Assembly (NCBI GenBank): GCA_900547295.1
Contig: URGK01000047.1
Location: 1-20,532, forward strand
Length of the DNA stretch: 20,532 nucleotides
Reading direction: 5' to 3'
Origin: an uncultured Eubacteriales bacterium
GTDB lineage: Bacteria; Bacillota; Clostridia; Peptostreptococcales; Anaerovoracaceae
Shown: positions 14,920 through 20,532 of the stretch, piece by piece
How positions within the stretch are numbered: position 1 is the stretch's first letter
How the letters are laid out: each line of letters starts with the position of its first letter
Notes under the pieces: generated by a model
Databases searched by the model: none
What the model saw: the letters and a program-made list of their open reading frames with translations, nothing else
Told to the model about the DNA's origin: nothing
Made by a program: the position numbers and the translations under genes

Positions 14920-15801
14920 TTATTCTTTTTTTTGATACAGCTCTCCAAATGCTGCTCCGCCGATTATGAGGAAAGCTCCGATAATCTGAATAACGCTCAT
15001 TCTCTCGCCTAAAGCAATCGCCGCAATCAGAAGCGATGAAACAGGGTCTATATAGCTGCACATGGCAACACTCTGTCCCGGCAGTACCTGCATTGAGGAA
15101 AAATAGAAATAAAGGACTATCCCTGTATGCACTACACCTACGATTATAAGGCAGACAAGTCCTGCGCCCTGAGGCATCACCCACGCTCCTTCGTGATTTA
15201 TTACCGCATACGGCGCTACTACAATACCTGCGGCAAACAACTGTACAATAGTAATCTGTATACCTGTAAAGCCGCCTTTAAGCTGCTTGTTCAGAATCGT
15301 TACACACGCATAAAACAGGGCTGCAAGAAGTCCGAATAATACGCCCTTAAGGGGCTGACTGCCTCCCGACAGCGAGCCTGTTATCATAAACATTCCTGCC
15401 ATTGCGGCAGCTATGCCTGCAATTCTTGCTGCTGTAAGCTTCTCACCCAGTACCAGAGGTGACAGAACTGTAATTATTACAGGAGCGCAGTAATATGATA
15501 CTGTCGCCATACTTACCGTCGTGTATTTATATGCTTCAAACAGGAACACCCAGTTAAAACCCATAACAGCGCCTGATATGAAAAGTATTGCGATATCTCT
15601 TCGGGCAGCTGCCCTGTCTGTGATGCCGCCCGTCCTGTACTCACCCGACACAAAATATATAACTGCAAGAGTTACAAATCCGAGTATTACTCTTGCCAGC
15701 ACTATTTCACCGCTGGCAAGGGGTATCTGCTTTACAAGAGGCCCTAAGGTCCCCCAGATAATCATAGCAAGAACAAGCTGTATATATGCTTTTTTCTTCA
15801 T
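14920..15801 (-). CDS. EamA-family (DMT superfamily) permease
   Basis: 293 residues, about ten hydrophobic helices in two EamA repeats (about 5-138 and 150-287). The first contains MIIWGTLGPLVKQIPLASGE and GFNWVFLFEAYKYTTVSMAT, the second PGQSVAMCSYIDPVSSLLIA. EamA proteins usually export amino acids or metabolites, though uptake and sugar examples exist; the substrate cannot be read from sequence. The start is 3 bases after the ligase stop with only a weak SD, implying translational coupling. Third and last gene of the T-box operon, so its substrate probably relates to the ligase and symporter. Confidence 0.88.
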   Translation of the reverse strand: MKKKAYIQLVLAMIIWGTLGPLVKQIPLASGEIVLARVILGFVTLAVIYFVSGEYRTGGITDRAAARRDIAILFISGAVMGFNWVFLFEAYKYTTVSMATVSYYCAPVIITVLSPLVLGEKLTAARIAGIAAAMAGMFMITGSLSGGSQPLKGVLFGLLAALFYACVTILNKQLKGGFTGIQITIVQLFAAGIVVAPYAVINHEGAWVMPQGAGLVCLIIVGVVHTGIVLYFYFSSMQVLPGQSVAMCSYIDPVSSLLIAAIALGERMSVIQIIGAFLIIGGAAFGELYQKKE

Positions 15802-15804
15802 GGT

Positions 15805-17439
15805 CTATCTTGTATTCTGCTGTTCAACCAGTCTTACGGAGCTGTATCTTTCTCTTAATACAGGCTTTTCGATTTTGCCTGTAGGATTTCTAGGCACATC
15901 AGCAAATATGATTTTGTGAGGTCTTTTGTATCTAGGCAGGTCGAGGCAGAATTCATTGATATCCTCTTCAGTACATTCCGCTCCTTCTTTGAGTTCGATT
16001 ATAGCTGCTGCGATTTCACCCAGTCTGTCATCAGGAAGCCCTATTACAGCAGCATCCTTGATGTTTTCGTTCTTTCTGAGGAAATCCTCTATCTGAACAG
16101 GATACAGGTTTTCGCCGCCCGATATTATTACGTCTTTTTTGCGGTCAACGAGGAACAGGAAGCCGTCCTCATCTTCATATGCCATATCGCCTGTCATAAG
16201 CCATCCGTCATAAAGTGTTTCTCTTGTGGCTTTTTCGTCGTTAAAGTAGCACTTCATAACTCCGGGGCCTTTGACTGCAAGCTCTCCGACCTCACCTTTT
16301 TTTACAAGTCCTCTTGCATCATCTACTATTTTGACTTCCCATCCGAAGCCTGCCTTGCCTATAGCTCCTACCTTGTGTATGTTTTCAACTCCAAGATGAA
16401 CACAGCCCGGTCCTGTGGACTCACTCAGACCGTAGTTTGTATCATACTGATGCTTAGGAAAATATGACTTCCATCTCTTAATCAGACTAGGCGGTACAGG
16501 CTGCGCTCCTATATGCATAAGTCTGAGCTGGTCAAGCTCATAGTTTTCAAGCTTGATATCACCTCTGTCAAGAGCATCTAATATATCCTGGCACCACGGA
16601 ACCAGAAGCCACAGTATTGTGCATTTTTCCTCTGAAATGGCTTTCATTATCCATTCCGGTTTTGTGCCTTTGAGAAGCACAGCCTTGCCTCCCACCAGCA
16701 GACTTCCGAACCAGTGCATTTTTGCCCCTGTATGATACAGAGGAGGTATGCACAGGAACACATCATCTCTGGTCTGTGAGTGGTGGTTCTGCTCTACCCT
16801 GCATGAGTGCATCAGGCTTCTGTGGGCGTGAAGTATAGCCTTTGGAAAGCCTGTGGTTCCCGATGAGAAATATATGGCTGCATCATCAGAGTCCTTGATA
16901 TCTATCTGAGGTGTTCTTGATGAGCAGTATTCAATAAGCTCATCATAGCTTTCTGCAAATGACGGACAGTCCTCTCCTGCATACAGCATGAGTTTTACTT
17001 TTGGCATACGGTCACAGATTTCTTCCATACGGCCTGTGAATTCCGGCCCGAATACTATACCGTCAACCTCTGCCAGCTTGCAGCAGTATTTGATTTCATC
17101 TGCCGTATATCTGAAGTTAAGCGGTACTGCAATGGCTCCTGTTTTCAGGATACCGAAGTATATAGGAAGCCATTCGATGCAGTTCATAAGAAGTATTGCA
17201 ATCTTGTCGCCTTTTTTGACTCCTCTTGAAAGAAGAAGATTTGCAAATCTGTTGGCCTGTACATTGAATTCTCCCCATGTAATCTCCTTGCGAAATCTCG
17301 CTCTGCTTGTAGACTCTATCAGAGAGTATTCTCTCCATGTCATTCTGGGTTTGTCGTCATCTCCCGGATTTAATTCCACAAGGCTTACATCATTTTTAAA
17401 AAGCGTAGCATTATGCTCTAAGATATCTGTAATTGGCAT
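15805..17439 (-). CDS. AMP-forming acyl-CoA synthetase / ligase
   Basis: 544 residues; a class I adenylate-forming enzyme that activates a carboxylic acid to acyl-AMP, then acyl-CoA. Motifs: P-loop SSGTTGFPK (192-200), IPPLYHTGA (231-239), NYGLSESTG (335-343), DGWLMTGDMA (411-420), DRKKDVIISGGENLYP (432-447) and the catalytic K522 in PRNPTGKIEK. All core motifs are intact. N-terminal residues 1-50 carry an insertion relative to short ligases. It resembles medium-chain, aromatic or carnitine-type CoA ligases, but the substrate is unresolved. AAGGAAA lies about 9 bases before ATG. It follows the symporter by 22 bases and precedes the permease by 3, under a tyrosine-type T-box, which suggests an aromatic or amino-acid-derived acid (inference). 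Confidence 0.9.
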   Translation of the reverse strand: MPITDILEHNATLFKNDVSLVELNPGDDDKPRMTWREYSLIESTSRARFRKEITWGEFNVQANRFANLLLSRGVKKGDKIAILLMNCIEWLPIYFGILKTGAIAVPLNFRYTADEIKYCCKLAEVDGIVFGPEFTGRMEEICDRMPKVKLMLYAGEDCPSFAESYDELIEYCSSRTPQIDIKDSDDAAIYFSSGTTGFPKAILHAHRSLMHSCRVEQNHHSQTRDDVFLCIPPLYHTGAKMHWFGSLLVGGKAVLLKGTKPEWIMKAISEEKCTILWLLVPWCQDILDALDRGDIKLENYELDQLRLMHIGAQPVPPSLIKRWKSYFPKHQYDTNYGLSESTGPGCVHLGVENIHKVGAIGKAGFGWEVKIVDDARGLVKKGEVGELAVKGPGVMKCYFNDEKATRETLYDGWLMTGDMAYEDEDGFLFLVDRKKDVIISGGENLYPVQIEDFLRKNENIKDAAVIGLPDDRLGEIAAAIIELKEGAECTEEDINEFCLDLPRYKRPHKIIFADVPRNPTGKIEKPVLRERYSSVRLVEQQNTR

Positions 17440-17461
17440 TTCTGATTTCCTTTCTGATGAT

Positions 17462-18994
17462 TTATTTAAAAACTGTGTCTATAAATTCACTGTCGAATTT
17501 CTTTGTAAAGCTGCTTACTATCGGCACGATTACAAATGATACCGCCATAGCCAGCACTCCAAGTCCCGCAGCATTGCCTACCGCTGCAGGAAATCCGCTG
17601 CTGCATGTAATTACAACTGTCGGAATTGCAACGGTCAGGAAGCCGCCTATCATACCCGCAAAGGCTCCCGCTTTCGTAGTTCCTCTTGAGAAAATTCCCC
17701 ATACATACGGTCCTATGAAGCAGCCTGCAACAACTCCCCATGAAAAGCTCATTATATTAACTATAATTGATATGTTAAGTGTTGCAAATATAAATGAGCA
17801 TGCTATAAATACAAGGCAGAGTATTCTTGTCATAAGCATCTGAGGCTTGCCGCCGAAGCCTTTTTTAATCTGCGGCGCCAGGTCTACCGAAATGGCAGAT
17901 GAAGATGACAGTACTATGCCTGACAGTGTTGACATTGATGCTGAAAACAGCAATATAATTATAACTGCTAAAATGATAATTGTAAATGTCCCGCCGCCAA
18001 GTGCTTTAATTAACATCTGCGGAATTACTCCGTCATAGCCGGCCTCGGGAAGTGTGTTTCCGAGTATAAGTCTTGAACAGGAACCTGCTGTGTATGCGCC
18101 TGCGCCTATAACGAAGCAAAACAGTGTTGAAACTATTGTAGCCTGCTTGATAGCCTTGCCCTCTTTGACAGCGTAGTATTTGGTAACCATCTGCGGAAGT
18201 CCCCATACGCCAAAACTTGTAAGAAGTATATTGGTGCAGAGGAATTTCCAGCTGTCTGCGCCCCATATGCTTGTAAGCTGGGCTCCTGTTATTCCGTCTC
18301 CGTTGTCTGTAATCTGTGAAAGTCTTGAAAGCCCTTCTGCAAGACCTCCCACCTCGTCTGTGTTAAGCAGCGCGCCTATCATAAATATGATACCTGCCAC
18401 CATTATAATTCCCTGTATGAAGTCTGTAAGGCTTGACGCCGTGTAGCCCCCCAGTACCAGATAAACGGCTGTAAGTACGGCTATGGCAAGCATGCACCAG
18501 TTTACTGAAATTGACGGGAACACTGTGTTGAACATAAATCCAAGTCCCTTGTATACTGCTGCCGAGTACGGTACAAGGAATATGAATATTATCAGCGCCG
18601 CAACCACCTTCATAACGGTTGAGCTGTACCTTGAACCGAAGAACTCCGGCATTGTTTTTGAATTAAGCGTATGGGTCATACGTCTTGTGCGCTTTGCCAT
18701 AAGCAGCCACGAAAGCAGACAGCCCAGCACTGCGTTGCCTATGCCTATCCATATACTGCCTATACCTATGTCCCAGCCGTGCTTGCCTGCATATCCTACA
18801 AATATTACAGCCGAGAAATATGCTGTGCCGTATGAGAAAGCTGACACCCAGCCGCTTACGTTTCTTCCTCCCAGTAAAAATCCGTCAAGGTTTTTTACCT
18901 TTTTGAAGCTTGTTACTCCTATGCCTATCATTCCGAGTGCAAACAGCACAAACGCAATGACGGTCACTGTCTGAATCAGTTTTAGATTTTCCAT
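17462..18994 (-). CDS. Sodium:solute symporter (SSS/SLC5 family)
   Basis: 510 residues, about 13 transmembrane segments, PutP/PanF-like. Family features: FLLGGRNVSGWVSAFSYGTA (about 39-58), VYLVLGGYTASSLTDFIQG (about 178-195), FGVWGLPQMVTKYYAVK (261-277), and SASMSTLSGIVLSSSS (351-366) at the predicted sodium site of helix 8. The start at 18994 is set by GGAG 9 bases upstream; an in-frame extension to 19102 would run through the T-box terminator hairpin and is rejected. First gene of the operon, directly controlled by the upstream T-box. Substrate unknown; tyrosine or a related aromatic is the regulatory guess. No SLC5-specific substrate motif can be assigned by eye. Confidence 0.88.
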   Translation of the reverse strand: MENLKLIQTVTVIAFVLFALGMIGIGVTSFKKVKNLDGFLLGGRNVSGWVSAFSYGTAYFSAVIFVGYAGKHGWDIGIGSIWIGIGNAVLGCLLSWLLMAKRTRRMTHTLNSKTMPEFFGSRYSSTVMKVVAALIIFIFLVPYSAAVYKGLGFMFNTVFPSISVNWCMLAIAVLTAVYLVLGGYTASSLTDFIQGIIMVAGIIFMIGALLNTDEVGGLAEGLSRLSQITDNGDGITGAQLTSIWGADSWKFLCTNILLTSFGVWGLPQMVTKYYAVKEGKAIKQATIVSTLFCFVIGAGAYTAGSCSRLILGNTLPEAGYDGVIPQMLIKALGGGTFTIIILAVIIILLFSASMSTLSGIVLSSSSAISVDLAPQIKKGFGGKPQMLMTRILCLVFIACSFIFATLNISIIVNIMSFSWGVVAGCFIGPYVWGIFSRGTTKAGAFAGMIGGFLTVAIPTVVITCSSGFPAAVGNAAGLGVLAMAVSFVIVPIVSSFTKKFDSEFIDTVFK

Positions 18995-19041
18995 TCTGCT
19001 CTCCTCTCTAGTCCGTTCTGTTAAGTGCTCAGAAAGCAGCA

Positions 19042-19076
19042 CAAAATAAATAAACCGCCCTCTAAACAGAGGGCGG
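19042..19076 (-). terminator. T-box-controlled terminator
   Basis: Minus-strand CCGCCCTCT (19076-19068) pairs perfectly with AGAGGGCGG (19063-19055) around GTTT, then TTTATTTATTTTG. It starts 11 bases after the T-box core, so the antiterminator competes with it. Confidence 0.88.
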
Positions 19077-19333
19077 AGATTAACTTCGCGGTACCACCTC
19101 ATTCATCGTTTCCTCACGAAAACGACCTTAACAGGTACGACATTATCACTAATGGTTATACCCTTGTGCTGTAACGGGCACTCCCGTCGTAGCCTACTTG
19201 CATATGCTTTCGGTACGCAGCTCCGAGATGTATTCACAAAAAGTAACTATGCGCCTTTCACCTGCCGGCAGCTCTCTGTCTCAGTCTCCTTAATGCTACT
19301 GGTTCTCTTCACAGCCTTGTCTTTTTCAATTAT
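19042..19333 (-). promoter_or_regulatory. T-box riboswitch leader, predicted tRNA-Tyr specific
   Basis: A leader of about 290 bases between a consensus promoter and the symporter gene. T-box core AGGTGGTACCGCG (19099-19087), whose UGGU expects a tRNA ending ACCA. Stem I has AGAGAGCTGCCGGC (19280-19265), then a GGUGA loop. On the 3' side, GTGAATACATCTCGGAGCTG holds the specifier UAC (19232-19230) right after the usual GAA and before A, i.e. tyrosine. Bacterial tRNA-Tyr normally has discriminator A, which fits. A terminator hairpin with T-run closes the leader. Uncharged tRNA-Tyr should permit read-through into the transporter operon. Confidence 0.88.
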
Positions 19334-19339
19334 GTTAGC

Positions 19340-19368
19340 ATTATATCGCTTATATCAGACCTTGTCAA
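19340..19368 (-). promoter_or_regulatory. Consensus promoter of the T-box operon
   Basis: TTGACA (19368-19363), 17 bases, TATAAT (19345-19340): perfect sigma-A hexamers and spacing on the minus strand. Transcription should begin near 19333. The strong promoter fits control by attenuation. Confidence 0.92.
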
Positions 19369-19426
19369 CAACATTTTGTGACAAATTACAAAAAAATATT
19401 TACCCGTTTATATCATCTTAACAATT

Positions 19427-19879
19427 TCATTCATTCCATATATCTTTGAAGCACTTCACATCATTTTCACTCATACTGCCTCTGTAGACTTTCATAATCC
19501 GCCCCTTATACACGGAAAACAGTACGGTCATATCCTCCCTTTCTCCCTCAAAGGCTATATCGCAGGCAAAAGCCTCTCCTCCCTGAAGCCTGAATATAAT
19601 ATGATAAAAGTGTCTGCCTGCCACAAGTTCCTGTCTGATATCATAGCCGTCATATTCAAATGAATTAAGCACCTTTATCAATTTATCTACCTTATCTGCC
19701 TCCGTTATAACTATTCTGCCGCTGCTCCAGATATCCGGCACTGCCTGAATTTCCACGGAGGAAACAGCCTCTGCATCTGCTCTGATTATATCATTTCCGT
19801 AGGCTCTGTCCGCCAGCACCAGTACAATCACAATGAAACATATTACAAGGAAAATTCCCATACTGCGAAGTGATTTCAT
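19427..19879 (-). CDS. Small membrane-anchored protein of unknown function
   Basis: 150 residues from ATG at 19879, preceded by GGAGAGAAAT. One N-terminal hydrophobic segment (about 7-22, GIFLVICFIVIVLVL) with positive residues before it makes a signal anchor; there is no lipobox Cys. The rest is a soluble alpha/beta-looking domain, with VSSVEIQAVPDIWSSGRIVI (about 39-58) and ITEADKVDKLIKVLNSFEYD, then RHFYHIIFRLQGGEAFACD and a short charged tail. The domain pattern recalls small extracytoplasmic DUF-type proteins in clostridia, but I do not recognise a named family. No clear terminator follows before the T-box promoter. Confidence 0.75.
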   Translation of the reverse strand: MKSLRSMGIFLVICFIVIVLVLADRAYGNDIIRADAEAVSSVEIQAVPDIWSSGRIVITEADKVDKLIKVLNSFEYDGYDIRQELVAGRHFYHIIFRLQGGEAFACDIAFEGEREDMTVLFSVYKGRIMKVYRGSMSENDVKCFKDIWNE

Positions 19880-19945
19880 ATTTCTCTCCTCCCGTACCTG
19901 TTTTTTCTCATAATCCAATTTATATACTATGCGCCTGATATGATA

Positions 19946-19979
19946 GTAACAGCTGCCGCTTGTTTGCAGCAGCTGTTAC
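19946..19979. repeat. 14-bp perfect inverted repeat between two minus-strand genes
   Basis: GTAACAGCTGCCGC (19946-19959), a 6-base loop and GCAGCAGCTGTTAC (19966-19979). The stem is unbroken (one G-U in RNA) and starts 22 bases past the stop of the surface protein. No T-run follows on the minus strand (TATCATATC), and only CTTTT comes later on the plus strand. Probably a weak terminator or a 3'-end-stabilising hairpin. Confidence 0.6.
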
Positions 19980-20001
19980 GCTGTCTTTTAATTAATACGA
20001 A

Positions 20002-20532
20002 TTACCTGCTCCATATTCTGCTTCCGTATCCGCACTGTTTGAGTTCAGTCTGCGCTATCAGAGTCTTTCCGTCATATACAAGCACCTTAGCCTTGTAGTA
20101 GTACTTAGTACCTTTCCTGCCCTTGGTATTGATATACACACTGCTCTTCTTTGTAATCTTTGCAGTATACTTTGAAGCCTTCTCTGTTGATCTGTAGAAC
20201 TTATACTTAACAGTATATCCCATAGCCTTTGCTTCCTTAATCAGGCTGTTTAATTTCTTAACATTACCAGCTCTGACCTTAATATTCTTCTTTGAGGTCT
20301 TTGAAGTACTTGCTTTAAGTTTAATTTCCTTAATCAAGGTATTTATCTTACCGGCATTCTGCTTATCTATGATTTTATCTGCATCCGTTTTCTCTACTAC
20401 GGCAAATGTTGAGAAGTGTGAGGTTGTGAATCTGATGTATTCCTCTGCTCCCACAGTCTCCACAGTATGATTTAATGTCTCACAGATACCTTTATCATTG
20501 ATATAGATAATAACTATATCCTTGCCTTTAAG
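20002..20532 (-). CDS. C-terminal end of a larger secreted/surface protein (right edge)
   Basis: The frame is open to the window edge, so the start is outside; GTG at 20463 is an internal Val, not a start. The visible 176 residues contain YINDKGICETLNHTVE and EYIRFTTSHFSTFAVVEK, a strand pattern (…HFSTFAV) common near the ends of clostridial surface proteins with Ig-like or repeat domains. A Lys/Thr/Ser-rich linker follows, then a terminal fibronectin-III-like module (about the last 95 residues: VKYKFYRST ... GTKYYYKAKVLVYDGKT). No sorting signal follows this module. Function cannot be assigned without the missing N-terminus. Confidence 0.7.
   Translation of the reverse strand, partial: LKGKDIVIIYINDKGICETLNHTVETVGAEEYIRFTTSHFSTFAVVEKTDADKIIDKQNAGKINTLIKEIKLKASTSKTSKKNIKVRAGNVKKLNSLIKEAKAMGYTVKYKFYRSTEKASKYTAKITKKSSVYINTKGRKGTKYYYKAKVLVYDGKTLIAQTELKQCGYGSRIWSR

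Noticed and set aside
15916..16467. A 183-codon plus-strand frame opposite the acyl-CoA ligase
   Set aside because: The ligase frame holds all adenylate-forming motifs; the antisense frame has no start signal or recognisable domain.
17487..17741. Short overlapping minus-strand frames inside the symporter gene (also 18033-18266)
   Set aside because: Alternative frames of a well-supported gene; no independent start signals.
18995..19102. An N-terminal extension of the symporter to 19102
   Set aside because: It would be translated from within the T-box terminator hairpin and has no ribosome site; the ATG at 18994 does.

Overview
The window looks like chromosomal DNA from an anaerobic, low-to-moderate-GC Firmicute, most likely a spore-forming member of the Clostridia. 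The evidence is strong Shine-Dalgarno sites, a T-box leader, a PdaA-type cortex deacetylase, a tiny sporulation-type protein with a sigma-K-like promoter, and SpaA/Cna-B-type surface proteins. No 16S or ribosomal gene is present, so the genus is not assigned. Almost all genes are on the minus strand; the ClC transporter is the exception.

Layout, left to right. (1) 1-629: a 5'-truncated, AT-rich penicillin-binding-protein remnant running off the left edge. (2) 827-3566: divergent dpaL (diaminopropionate ammonia-lyase) and a ClC Cl-/H+ exchanger. (3) 3585-8731: two secreted or surface proteins, a 1290-aa VWA adhesin with five isopeptide-type domains and a sortase-like tail, and an Fn3-CAP protein. 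Each has its own terminator. (4) 8857-8961: a 34-residue hydrophobic protein missed by ordinary ORF cut-offs. (5) 9044-11092: ahcY and a QueG-like Fe-S protein, apparently an operon. (6) 11256-13937: a defence/mobile patch. A lone TnpB element of the IS200/IS605 superfamily sits inside the toxin gene of an AbiE toxin-antitoxin pair. The antitoxin, its consensus promoter and three matching 15-bp operator-like sites are intact. (7) 14061-14876: pdaA. (8) 14920-19368: one transcription unit with a consensus promoter, a T-box leader whose specifier reads as tyrosine (UAC), a sodium:solute symporter, an acyl-CoA ligase, an EamA exporter-type permease and a terminator. (9) 19427-20532: a small membrane-anchored protein of unknown function and the C-terminal end of a surface protein cut by the right edge.

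The two most informative systems are the tyrosine T-box operon, where charged-tRNA sensing appears to control uptake, CoA activation and export of an unidentified (perhaps aromatic) carboxylate, and the AbiE locus. In the latter the toxin is broken by a TnpB element while the autoregulatory antitoxin module survives. No CRISPR array, tRNA or rRNA was seen.
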